Source: Aquatica leii
Taxonomy: Eukaryota; Arthropoda; Insecta; Coleoptera; Lampyridae
Reading direction: 5' to 3'
Assembly: GCA_035610365.1 (NCBI GenBank)
Contig: CM069435.1
Coordinates: 68,011,389-68,075,388 of the forward strand
Length of the DNA: 64,000 bases
The notes beneath the pieces were generated by a model. It was not told the DNA's origin, made no database searches, and saw only the letters and a list, made by a program, of their open reading frames with translations. The translations under genes were made by a program, and so were the position numbers. The stretch's first letter is position 1. Every line of letters starts with the position of its first letter. Shown piece by piece: positions 51,950 to 61,699 of this stretch.

Positions 51950-52560
51950 GAGATTCTAGCCCTAATAAGTCGAACAATTTCGAAATAGTTGGCACAAACA
52001 GTTTGCGTTTTGTGACGCTACCAGAAGAAGTGAAAAAGGAAATTTTGCATTGAAATTTTTTAGAGTGTGGATGCTATTGAATGCCCAAAGCCTTTGACTC
52101 TGTTTCTCTGGAGTTTAATGGAACGTTCGGTTGAGAGGGTTTGAAAGTACAGTAGGATTATTAAAAAAAAGTTTCTTAAAGGAAAGCCTGTTTGTCACAA
52201 TATTTGAGCAACGTTAGCACTCAAAGTATTGGTTTCCAAAGCGGAATTAACACCTGAAATGAAAGCGTTCACGTACAAATCGTTTAGTATCTTGCAGCAC
52301 GCATATGACAATAAAGTTTTATTGTTTGAATCCAAATTTTGCAACGCTCAGTAGCGGAAATTCAACTTTATAGAAAAGAGGTCTCGTTGTACAACTGGAC
52401 CAAAAATCTGGCAATCGTTTTAAAAAAGTCCGAAGTCGGTTCTTGCGTTACCGTCAAACACAAGGCGCACTTTTGTGGTTGTGGATTCATGGTGAGAAAA
52501 CATGACTTAGGTCAAGGTACTCCTACAGAAATTGGCAATATAACTGTTTAAATTTGGGAT
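51950..52560 (-). mobile_element. BEL/Pao reverse transcriptase, decayed
   Basis: Minus-strand frames give, from 52500 leftward, TTTKVRLVFDGNARTDFG and NDCQIFGPVVQRDLFS, the fingers/palm start of Pao RTs. Near 52275 is the catalytic box, decayed from YVDD to YVNAFISG. Near 52090-51910 are KALGIQ, then SVTKRKLFVPTISKLFDLLG. The plus frame 52339-52551 is a shadow. The order agrees with the integrase further left and the protease and gag to the right. Confidence 0.85.
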
Positions 52561-52949
52561 TGAGAACTATTTCATACAAAGATCTAAGTTTCTCAATTCG
52601 ATCACTAAAGGAAAACGATACGACGTCTATCGAGCGATGGGTCGTTAGGTGATAATGATCTTTGCAGAATCTTTTCTCCGTTAAGAACATCCATTTTGTC
52701 AAAAACGGCGATACGTTTCCAATCTCCCAAAACTTTTAGATGTCAATATCTCGTGAGGATAAGAAGGGAGGGTAACGAAACTTGACTAGTAAACCTAATT
52801 TGATAAAAACATTTTAGATCTCCTAATGTTCAATTATAATAAAATTTGTAAACTTTTTAGCGTGTGGAGAGGCAATAAAAACTATTTCATGTGTTTTTTG
52901 AAGCAACGTTACATGAATTTTGAGTGTCCACTCTCTCAGGCCAACTGAA

Positions 52950-53845
52950 TTTATTAAAAGAAAACAACACCATTAAAAAGGCAGTTACAATTAGATGCAA
53001 AAATTAAATTTATTGTATACTTTTTTTTATAAAACACTACTTAATAGTTATTAGACAATTACTTACAGAAAACAAATAACGAGTAGAATAGTCCGCAGAC
53101 AACGTCATGAAATAATATACTGATAAATAACGAAAAAAGGCGCTTAAAGTAAAAATACACAATAAATCAATACGGAAACTGAAACACTAACATTACAAAA
53201 TTATGGTCATGTGATGTAAAAATATATAAGCACTGAACCCAATGTATAACCAACGTCAGGAAATTTTTGCGACAAGAATATTGTAAACTGTACTAAGGTT
53301 GTTGGTATCAGTGTTTAAATTCACATTGTTCTTATGTTTTGTAATGAATATCATCTCGGCAAATAATTTTTTATTAAGTTTAGGTTCAACATTTAATATT
53401 GTAGAATTACTAAAATCAAAATTGTGATCCATATTGATATGATGGAGAGTAAGAGCTGATTCTGCTTTTTTAATTTTACTGTTGTATTTGTGGTTCTTAA
53501 TTCGGTTTTTTGAAGATCATCTGATCTAATAGCAATTATACTGATACAAAGCAATGCAATAATAATAATACATAAAACATTAATGCTCCAATGAAAAGAT
53601 CAATCTCGGAAGAAACATTAAACCGTAGTTTGAATGTATTAAACAATGTTGCTTGATGCGAAGTAATAACATTCTGCTGAACTTTCATTGTTTATTATTT
53701 TGAAACAAATATACACAACGTTTCGATTGCTGTGGTATCGGCAAACCTGATGACGATTGCAGATACCACAGCAATCGAAACGTTGTGTATATTCGTTTCA
53801 AAATAATAAACAATGAAAGTTCAGCAGAATGTTATTACTTCGCAT
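52950..53845 (-). mobile_element. Penelope-like element fragment nested in the BEL/Pao element
   Basis: Around 53500-53280 the minus strand reads SALTLHHINMDHNFDFSNST, then ILNVEPKLNKKLFAEMIF and VNLNTDTNNLSTVYNIL. This is the C-terminal part of a Penelope-type GIY-YIG endonuclease (H-x-x-D-x-xH-x-F-x-F, IL-x-x-E, N-x-x-x-D-x-x-x-LS-x-x-Y). The reverse transcriptase is absent. The right edge is the hairpin at 53656-53845, after which the BEL/Pao protease begins, so the fragment interrupts that element. The left edge is uncertain. Confidence 0.75.
53656..53845. repeat. 84-bp near-perfect inverted repeat with hammerhead-like core
   Basis: Arms 53656-53739 and 53762-53845 pair over 84 bp with about one mismatch (caaatatac against cgaatatac) around a 22-base spacer. 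The plus strand holds cctgatgacgattgc, a loop, then gcaatcgaaac: CTGATGA, a 6-bp stem and GAAA, the order of a hammerhead ribozyme core. One extra C lies before the stem, so it is not canonical. Penelope-like elements are known to carry hammerhead motifs in their terminal repeats, which suits its position beside the endonuclease fragment. The near-identity of the arms suggests they were formed recently or kept equal by gene conversion. Confidence 0.75.
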
Positions 53846-54120
53846 TAAACTGTAGATCTGCGAATTTGATGTTGTGAGGTATCTCAAAGTTTAAAATGAT
53901 AGATACACTTAAAACTTTTGATGTTATTCGGTCAATAACTAACCAAGACAATGATTTTTTAAAATTATTGACTTTAGAGCCTTTACAAATTTTTGATAAT
54001 ACTCGTGGTTGTGCCACTAACTCTAATCAGAAAATAAGCGGTAGGTTGCTTTGGCAACTAAAGTTTATGCGCCAAATCAGTTCTAATGTAGTTGTCCATT
54101 AGTCAAGCAGTCAACGGATT
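53846..54120 (-). mobile_element. BEL/Pao protease-region fragment
   Basis: The minus frame from 54017 reads SWLVIDRITSKVLSVSIILN, then FEIPHNIKFADLQFN. This is the segment following the DSG motif in BEL/Pao proteases (R-I-x-S-x-x-P ... IP-x-NI-x-x-AD-x-x-F). The protein breaks off where the Penelope fragment begins. The active-site DSG is not visible. The plus frame 53896-54102 is a shadow. Confidence 0.7.
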
Positions 54121-54178
54121 TTTTGAAAATGTTTTTGTTGGTTTAGAATCAATACTTCAGATAATTACATTAATTTTT

Positions 54179-55253
54179 GAAGTGAAACTTCTTTATCGGC
54201 GTTGGAAAAAAATTTACCGTCACATTTTTTCGCTTACGCGTCACATTTTTTCTGAAACGCAATAGCGACGTGATAAATAATATATCAATAATAAAGTGAT
54301 CAACAAAATCAAAGGCTTCATTTTAATTCTAATTCCAGTGGATTTTTAACAAAAGTAAGTAATTATATCTATTTTTCTAATACTTGGGTGGAATTCATTG
54401 ACATAGAGTATAAATTCTGAAATATGTTATTAATTTAAATTTAAAATATTTAAGGTTAACCTCAGTTTCTGATTGAACGATGACATTTAAAATTTAATAT
54501 ATTTAAGGTTAACCTCAGTTTCTGATTGAACGATGACATTTTAAATTTAATATATTTAAGGTTAACCGCAGTTTCTGTTTGAACGATGACAATGATAGTA
54601 ATAATTCTATTTCAATTAATGAAATGCTGTAATAATCTTAGTAGCAAAAAGTTAAAGTGAAATAATTGTATTATTTGTATTCATGTCTATTATAATAAAA
54701 TCCTTTTGTTTAAAATTTATCTAATTTTAAATTTAAAATATTTAAGGTTAACCTCAGTTTCTTATTGTAACTATCGGTCAATGTATATGATTTCATTAAA
54801 ATAGTATTTATTAATTAATAAGACTGCTAATTTAATGAACATCAATTAATTGATATACATGCAACTTTTCAGAAATTGGTTAAATAAAGTTAAATTAGAT
54901 AAAGTTTAAACAAAAGGATTTTATTATCATAGACATGAATACAAATAATACAATTATTTCACTTTAACTTTTTGCTACTAAGATTATTACAGCATTTCAT
55001 TAATTGTAATAGAATTATTACAATCATTGTCATCGTTATTATATATTTTTGTAATTAATGGCTTATGGTAACTGAAATATGAAATTGAATCTACAAAAAT
55101 TAGTTAATTGATTTACAAAAATTTGTATTCATGTCTATGATAATAAAATCCTTTTGTTTAAAATTTATCTAATTTAACTTTATTTAACCAATTTCTGAAA
55201 AGTTGCATGTAGATCATTTTGCGAAAAATAAGGCCATAAAGAAGTTTCACTTC
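54179..55253. mobile_element. Foldback MITE nested between BEL/Pao gag and protease
   Basis: The ends are an 18-bp inverted repeat: gaagtgaaacttctttat at 54179 and ataaagaagtttcacttc ending at 55253, directly against the gag frame. Inside are a 53-bp tandem repeat (54437-54593), a long inverted repeat (about 54594-54725 against 54890-55050) and another (about 54856-54953 against 55125-55212). There are no open frames. I recall similar repeat ends from other insect genomes but cannot name the family. Confidence 0.8.
54437..54593 (+). repeat. 53-bp tandem repeat, three copies plus a remote fourth
   Basis: Each unit contains taaggttaacctcagtttct followed by gattgaacgatgacat. Starts of taagg are at 54451, 54504 and 54557, an exact 53-bp period. 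A partial fourth copy occurs at about 54728-54770. Confidence 0.9.
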
Positions 55254-55766
55254 TTACATGTGTACACTATTTGTTAGAATGCCTGCTACATGCCAGAGAA
55301 AGCGGATTCCCAAATCTAATTTGCTATCCACTATGTGAGCGAGCAACGCATCAGCAGCTAGTTGGTTAATTAGTTTTTTTAGACACAAAAAGTTTTTAGT
55401 TAGATTGTTTAAAAATTGTTGCAACGAAGTGGGGGGTTCTCTAGTAACTGAGTTCAATTCAAAAACGCTGTGAATGTGTGATTGAATAATTAATTTAGGT
55501 TTATTGTACATCGAGTCAAGGACTTTTAACGCAAGTCCATCACCTTTTAAGAATGAACGCAGATAAAAAAGTTTTTGAATCGGGTCTATGTTGATGCAGT
55601 CAACAATGGACTTCAGATTATCAATAAAAGAGGAAGAAATTGTTGTTCCCCATCGGAAGCTCGTCTGCAGCACTATTCTAGTGGCGCCATAATGTTGGTT
55701 GTAACAGTTACTCTTGACGCAAAATAAATTTTGGCTCAATTTGTTTATGCCGTAAAAATTTACCAA
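55254..55766 (-). mobile_element. BEL/Pao gag fragment
   Basis: The 170-residue open frame has IDPIQKLFYLRSFLKGDGLA, SHIHSVFELNSVTREPPTSL and NFLCLKKL, then LLAHIVDSKLD. This is the DUF1759-type gag of BEL/Pao elements. It lies just inside the 5' LTR (55843-56139) and is cut at 55254 by the foldback MITE. Its apparent first Met at 55766 need not be the true start. The frame has stayed open for 170 codons, unlike the rest of the element. Confidence 0.88.
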
Positions 55767-55842
55767 TCTTTAGAAAATGTAATTTGCGATATATTTGATA
55801 GCAAAAATGTCTGAATTATTTGCATTCAATTTGAAGGACCAT

Positions 55843-56139
55843 TGTGGTTGTGCTACTTTTGACCCATTCTTGGTTCAAATTAACCTGGGAGATGTTTCCT
55901 AAGCTTAGGTTCGGGGCACTTTTTATTTTATTTGCAATTAATCTTTAGCGAAGCAAATTAAACAATTTTGTAGTGCAACTAATTTTAAACTTAGACTAAG
56001 ACAGCCGCATTACAACATTTACATGTAACCTCTTATCTTGTACGACGCAATTTTACTAATGCCTAAACCATAAATGCACCTAAAACGGTTCGGGACAAAA
56101 TATCTCTTCTCGATACTTAAGGCAGTAGCGTAACCGAGT
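55843..56139 (-). repeat. 5' LTR of the BEL/Pao element
   Basis: This is the homologue of 50035-50343, in the same orientation, at the upstream end of the minus-strand element, 77 bp beyond the gag frame. Minus-strand text TGGCGCCA near 55680 recalls a primer-binding site but lies inside the gag frame, so I do not call one. Confidence 0.85.
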
Positions 56140-57372
56140 ATGTTGTTATTAAATTATTACAATTATTGAAAAAAAAAAAAAAAATAAATAATAATTTTTA
56201 GTAAGTAATAAATTAATATTAAAAAAAACATTTTAAAAAACAAGATTTTATTTAAATAGTCTAAAACGAAGAAAATAAATTTTAAATTAAATCAAACCCA
56301 TTAATTGATTACATTATAGAATTTATATGATATAAAAGCTTGTCGCGAAATACATAAATTCATTTTGTGCTGCCAACATTGCAAACGTCAATATTTGTTC
56401 CTTAATGTAGCTACGAAATGAGCAAAAAAGCTCTAGAGTGGCAAAGTGAAAAGTAGAAATCCACATAAAACTAATTATGAAAGTCAATTATTATACCAAA
56501 ACGAGTATGTAACAGGTGGAAAAATCATTTAAAAACTTTTGAAATTTAGTGAGAATTGGAAAAAACTATGTTAAAGTTAATGTCAAATTTAGTAATAAAT
56601 GTAGTACAATTATTTTATTTATGGTGATTTAAAATACTTTTACTAAATTTTTTAAAGAAATATGAATTATTTTTAAAGATAGAACTTTTGCACATATTGG
56701 TGTAAACCACCAACACTTTTTCGTAGTAATTCATGTCAATCACAAGATACTGTGGGTATTATTAACAGATGTAGCAGTTTTTAAATTAATCACTTGTTTT
56801 AATACTTTAATTGTAATTACGATTTGTTTTATTTGTTTTGGTAGCACCAAACATTTGTGGAACGTAACCTTTTCGCAACCTTGACTCGTCCGGTATATTT
56901 TGTTTGGTATGTTTTTCCAAAACATTTTTCAAAACTTAATTTTTTAATTTGACATATTATCAGAAATACAAACTGCAAAGTCCTTAGATAAATGCTTAGG
57001 TCTCGATTTTGGTAACGCGTTGATCAACATTTGCTGTTGTTTTCCAATCCTTTGAATTATGTTATTTTAATGTCTTTCAGTTTGTAAACGTTGCGTCACG
57101 TAAAATTTTTTAATAGTTGTTACATTCACTTCACAGTACTCCTAAAATAATACACTTCTGTCAGTTATAAAGTCGTTAAAATCTTTGACAAATTGATTTA
57201 ATATCGCTCTAGCACTTTTTTATTCTTTCAATATTTGAAAATTGTTGTTTGCTCGAAAAAATCTAGAGTTTAACTAACTGCTTTAAGAGAACTTTATTTC
57301 GTTGTTAACTGAACGTTAATGATTTGATAAGGGAACTCATTGTCATTTAATAATTAAACGTTTTTGTTATAG

Positions 57373-57707
57373 GTATAAAATCTAGGTTGAAAAAGGTATT
57401 TAGAACGTCTTCCGGTCCAAGTCCAAACATGGACAATTCTTCGAGTGCAAGATTAGTTACGCAGTTAACGACGGCAGCATTATGTGCAAGTTCGCCTATT
57501 TTACCTTCCGCGCCAAGTGTTCCACCAGTAATCAAATCGTTGATACGTCCACTAACTGTTCCTCGTCTTCAAGTTACTTTAGTTAATAATAACAACGACG
57601 AATATCAAAGCAACAATTATACTACAAATGGTAATTCTAAAACAGATAATGAAAATAAAGAACAATCAACGATTATTAAACAATCAAGGAGCAAAAAAAA
57701 GAAATAG
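57373..57707 (+). CDS. ANKRD33-like protein, terminal exon
   Basis: This last coding exon follows the acceptor ttgttatag. Its first two bases complete a Gly codon with the G at 35976 (HGIKSRLKKVF). It encodes about 110 residues: a basic start, RTSSGPSPNMDNSSSARLVT, TAALCASSPILPSAPSVPPV, TVPRLQVTLVNNNN, a polar Asn-rich tract and a lysine-rich end (QSRSKKKK), then a stop at 57705. ANKRD33 proteins likewise have a Val/Thr/Ser segment with S-P-A-type residues and a VPRxxV motif after the ankyrin repeats, which supports the link across 21.4 kb. The lysine-rich end could be a nuclear-localisation signal (inference). The minus frame 57347-57535 is a shadow. The 3' UTR follows. Confidence 0.88.
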
Positions 57708-58290
57708 CATCAATGTCATCTTTGTAGGTGGTAAACTTTTTTTTATTTGTGATAGTCTTTTGTGACTGCAAGTTGCTTAATACTTAGAATTCGAAATTTA
57801 ATGAAGATTATGATTCAGTAACGTTTGGAAATGGTCCATCTCTTCCAATGCTAAAACATATCTAAAATTCTAAAATTGTAGTGATGCTAATTTGCAAAAC
57901 TAGAAAAAGGCCTTTGCTTAAGAATGATAATTGCTGAAACTTTTAAACAAATGAGTGTATTGTATGTATGCGTTTTGTTAAAGATTAGATACATGTGTAC
58001 AACCATAACAAATGTTAGATCCGTCTGTGACTTCAGTTTTACTTATTGTATAAATTATTCTTACAGACGTTTAAATAAATTTTGTGATTATAAATAATGT
58101 TATTGGACCACGTGGTTATATGGTTATAATTCTATGTAAATATATATCAAGAAATTTACTTATTAATGTTTTGTATTTATAAAATTGTTGCAGTAATATA
58201 CTTCTAAAATTTACAATTATTCTTAATATATACAAAATGTATTAATACATAAACAATTTGCAATAAAGAATTAAAAAATGTCTTATATTT
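57708..58290 (+). other. 3' UTR and polyadenylation signals of the ANKRD33-like gene
   Basis: AATAAA occurs at 58074-58079 and at 58262-58267 (caataaagaatt). Either could define the 3' end of the transcript. No other gene is seen here. Confidence 0.6.
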
Positions 58291-58555
58291 TTTTATGTGT
58301 ACGTTTATGTATATTAAATGTAACACGTTTTAATTTTCCAGTAAGATAAAAATGAGACAAAACATATTTTAAATAAACTGTTAAGATTTGCTATTAATGA
58401 GACACGGCCACGGCAAACTTACTTCTCAGAAAGTTTTTGTAAAGTTTTAGTCATGAGTAAAAAAACTACTAATTAAGATCGAATAGTACAAGGAAGGAAA
58501 CGTTAATTTACGAAAAGTGTAAGTGACTAAACAAGAATATATAAAAAAAATTAAT

Positions 58556-59020
58556 ATTGTTACGTCTTTATTTATTAAAAACTAATTTATTTATAACGAC
58601 TAAAACTACGTTTACTTTTATAGAAATATGTATACTTTTAAATTAACGGAACTAATTAAATCTAATAATAAAAACACTTACACTATAATTTATGTATAAC
58701 CGTTGTATAACACTTAAGATAACTAACACGAGATAAGATAACGTTCTCGGATTTCACACTGTAAGTCGCGTTCACTCGATTTATTTAAAACTCCGCACGT
58801 GCTAATTAATCACTTATTTATCTTCACTTGCTTAATCTTCTCAATACTGCATGCATTCACATTCCAGCAATAACTGACCTACGATTTCCATCTTCGGCTT
58901 TTATAGACATCGGCGAATTCTTCTCGATCGTTCCTCACTTTTCGCTATATCTTCTAGAAACTAGATAACAGTTCTAGAAGGCTCTTGCATTTGCAAGTAA
59001 TTTCTCGGACGTTTCACTAT
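58556..59020 (-). repeat. 3' LTR of a gag-only gypsy element
   Basis: This is alignable with 60249-60690: tgttac-x, then attta, cgaaacta/ggaacta-attaaatct, aaacacttacact, gataag/gataat, cgttc, ataactgac-ta-gat and gcttttataga in the same order. The higher-coordinate edge is uncertain, because ctatataccgggtgtaaaat near 59020 could be a small insertion. Confidence 0.75.
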
Positions 59021-59269
59021 ATACCGGGTGTAAAATCGAACAACGCAACATAGGGATTTCAATGGTAAACATTTAATGTCTAATTATTGGCACTTTTGAG
59101 TCTATTTACACCTTTGTTTTTAATTTTTGATGTGGAACAAAACTCATAAAAATAAATAAATATTAATTTTATAAAAATTAGATAATCGTGAAACAATTAA
59201 ATAATTATCGTACTTCAGCTAGTCTTCTCAAATATTGTAACTTGTTTTTTATTGTTTGGCACTTTTATA

Positions 59270-59945
59270 GCACAGCGGAGTTTATTACCGTCTCCTTGCA
59301 ATGCTTGTTTTGCTGTTTCAAACTCCTAAGCATGCACTAAAGCATCATCCAACGTGTTCGGTCGAGCTAATCGGAGAGTCTGCTGCGTTTTGCTGTCTCG
59401 GAGGCCGTCTACAAAGGTTTGAATAGCCAACTGCTTCAAAAAGGTATCTGATGATGTAAGATACGCAAACCGTGTTAGTCTGGCGATGTCAGCTTCAAAC
59501 TCTTGAAAACTTTCGACAGCTTTCTGAACTCGACTTTTAATTTGAGCTTGGTACACTTGTTAAAAATGAGCATCTCCATACCTCATTTCTAAACGTGAAA
59601 TTAAGAGTCTCTCCAAGTAAGAACACTATTCTGCTTGTTGCTCTAACCATTAGTTGTAGCTGCGGTTTCAAACTGCTTGTGGCAGGTTGACCATGGAACT
59701 TTACCATCAAAATTTGAAGGTACAACTTTAAACTTGTGAGTGGTTTCTGCCCGATGATCCATTATTAAATCTTCGCCCGTGACCCTTCCTTCACCGTGAC
59801 AATTCATTTGGTTCATTCCTTCTTCAAGCAGTTTTATTCTGTCTTCTAATTTTTCCTCTATTGCTTTAATTTTTTTAATAGATTTGCAAATTTCTTCTTT
59901 TAAATTTAACTGATCTGTTTGTTTTTTTTTCTTGAACAATTTTAA
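59270..59945 (-). mobile_element. Ty3/gypsy gag remnant
   Basis: From 59939 the minus strand has a lysine/glutamate-rich coiled coil (EEICKSIKKIKAIEEKLEDR), then KVVPSNFDGKVPWSTCHKQF and a frameshift near 59640. From 59556 it continues with KSRVQKAVESFQEFEADIAR, LTRFAYL and RDSKTQQTLRLARPNTLDDA, then after a stop LEFETAKQAL. These are hallmarks of the insect gypsy gag (FDG-x-x-PW, LARP-x-x-L-x-x-A). No protease, RT or integrase follows before the LTR at 58556-59020, so pol has been lost. Confidence 0.88.
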
Positions 59946-60224
59946 TTTGATTTTTTATGCTTGTTCGTATTTCTTCTTTTAAACTTCTAGAATTTTCCAA
60001 CAATTTTTCTTCTATATTTTTAGAATTTTCTTCCATTTTCTGCGAATTTTTTTCTATTTTTCTAAAATTTATTTTTTGACAGTTTCTCTTGGATATTTTT
60101 ATTTATCGATTCAAATATTTTTGCGAATAGAAAGTTTAAATACACCACTTTAACGAACTGAAACAGCTATTACACTTTATAAACAAATACAAGCAAAGCG
60201 CGAACTAAACAATTTTTTTTTATT

Positions 60225-60251
60225 TGATTCGATACCCCACACCTGACACCA
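60225..60251 (-). other. Candidate primer-binding site and LTR edge
   Basis: Going left from the 5' LTR, the minus strand ends the LTR with TTTTTGTTACA and then reads TTGGTGTCAGGTGTGGGG. A TGG start just inside a CA-ended LTR is what a tRNA primer site looks like. Which tRNA is not determined. Confidence 0.6.
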
Positions 60252-60690
60252 ATGTAACAAAAATTCAAAAGTTATTTATTTATACTAAAAATATTTACAC
60301 GTTTATAACTCACCGAAACTAATCAAATCTAAGAATATTTAAAAAAAAACACTTACACTCATTTATATAGTACTATCACTCGAAAGATAATATCCGCGGA
60401 TAACTTTAGTTTAACACTTGTCATTAAAGTCACGCACGTTTTTACTTCGTTGTATTTATCTCAACACGCATTATTCAGTTATTTATTTAAACTTGAATAA
60501 TCCTCTTAACGCTGCCGACTTCGAATTACTGAAATAACTGACTTATGATTCATTTGTATCGCTTTTATAGATTTTGGCCATCCTTCGAGAATTATCCACA
60601 TCTTTTCCAAACGTTCTATTTGTTGATAGTAGCTTTATGAATGTTCTCGAAGCTGAACGTTTTACTAAGTCGTAATTAGGTGCCCTATAA
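60249..60690 (-). repeat. 5' LTR of the gag-only gypsy element
   Basis: The partner of 58556-59020. It ends at gttaca next to the primer-site candidate. Its upstream edge is approximate. Both LTRs share heat-shock-like gaa/ttc words (ttctcgat, ttcgagaatt), but no regulatory claim can be made. Confidence 0.75.
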
Positions 60691-60848
60691 TAATTATGTT
60701 AGTGTGCATTTGTTGTCTTCTTTAAAAGCGCTTTGTAACCTTAACAATACCATGAACAAAAGCTCTACCCAGTTTTTTGCATTGTGGCATATTAAGGCAG
60801 CTTTTAAAGACCAATGTCAACGATCTACTGTGCCATAGATCTGCAATC

Positions 60849-61668
60849 TACAAGGTGTATCTAAAATACAACTACAAACTCAAGGAGTAGTTTCTTTGTG
60901 GCGTTAAATAAAATTTTTTTCTTTAACGGTTTGGTTTAAAGCGGCCCAGTTTTGAGATACTTACAATTTAAGTTTTCAGGCCGCTCCTGATTAAACAAAT
61001 GGAAATTGTTTGTTAATTCTATCTCTGCGGTAAATAGTGAGCATATGCTGTAAAATTCGTGAAACATATTAATGTATTGTGTTGTTTTGTTTAATTTTTC
61101 ATCATACAAAATAAATTCTTTATAAAATAATTCAAGCACATAGTAATGTTTAATTCTTAGCACTACTACTGACTTAGTTTAACAAAATGTACTTTGTGTA
61201 CCCAATCACGTTTATCTTTGGTTGTAACTAAAACAAAACTTTAGATAATTAAATGCAAAATTAGCTTTCTTAAAACTGAGTTCGACAATCTAATTTATTT
61301 CTATCTCGATTTTTTAACTTGATTTTGATGTTAAACGATGCGTGTTTACGTACACGTACTTCATAATATTTAACTTAAGTTTTTTTTATTATGTACAATA
61401 GTGATACTGTTTTAATGTACGGTTAGTGTAATTATAACCTACACATCACACGCAGATTGTGAGTAGAACAATATGTTAATAGACAATTGTCTTCAATAAA
61501 ATTTATTTTGGCGTGTGTGAGACTACAGGTCCGTTATTTATGATATAGTTGCTAAAAATTTGAATTTTTTTAAATGTTTTAATGGAAGTTATATTTTGAT
61601 ATTTTTTGCTTGTATTTATACTCTGATTTCACATCTTAAAACCACCCGTTAATTAGATACACCATGTA
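60849..61668. mobile_element. Possible MITE with short inverted ends
   Basis: tacaaggtgtatctaa (60849-60864) is matched in inverted orientation by ttagatacaccatgta (61653-61668) with one mismatch over 16 bases. Inner flanks pair poorly. The frame 60936-61163 (-) shows no recognisable motif. The ends resemble GTGTATC-type termini of Tc1/mariner derivatives, but chance cannot be excluded. Confidence 0.5.
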
Positions 61669-61699
61669 TACGTTGTAGTAGTGATTCCTTTGTATACCT

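Larger units (their letters stand above)
35977..57372 (+). other. 21.4-kb intron of the ANKRD33-like gene
   Basis: The intron is bounded by gtatgc at 35977 and ttgttatag before 57373, phase 1. It contains the BEL/Pao composite, two Tc1/mariner elements, pogo-type and Tc1-like relics and MITEs, listed separately. The stretches 39.05-39.66, 42.6-42.93, 43.7-45.15, 45.99-48.6 and 56.15-57.37 kb show only AT-rich DNA without recognisable content. Confidence 0.8.

Noticed and set aside
53747..53780. A functional hammerhead ribozyme
   Set aside because: The core words are present, but an extra base precedes the stem and stems I and III are not convincing by eye, so it is listed only as hammerhead-like.
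54437..54593. CRISPR-like or satellite array
   Set aside because: Three contiguous 53-bp units inside a MITE, without spacers; a simple local tandem expansion.
55676..55690. TGGCGCC as BEL/Pao primer-binding site
   Set aside because: It lies inside the gag open frame, about 150 bp from the LTR edge, so the position does not fit.
57347..57535. Minus-strand frame over the terminal ankyrin exon
   Set aside because: Antisense shadow; the plus strand has the matching splice phase, stop and polyadenylation signals.
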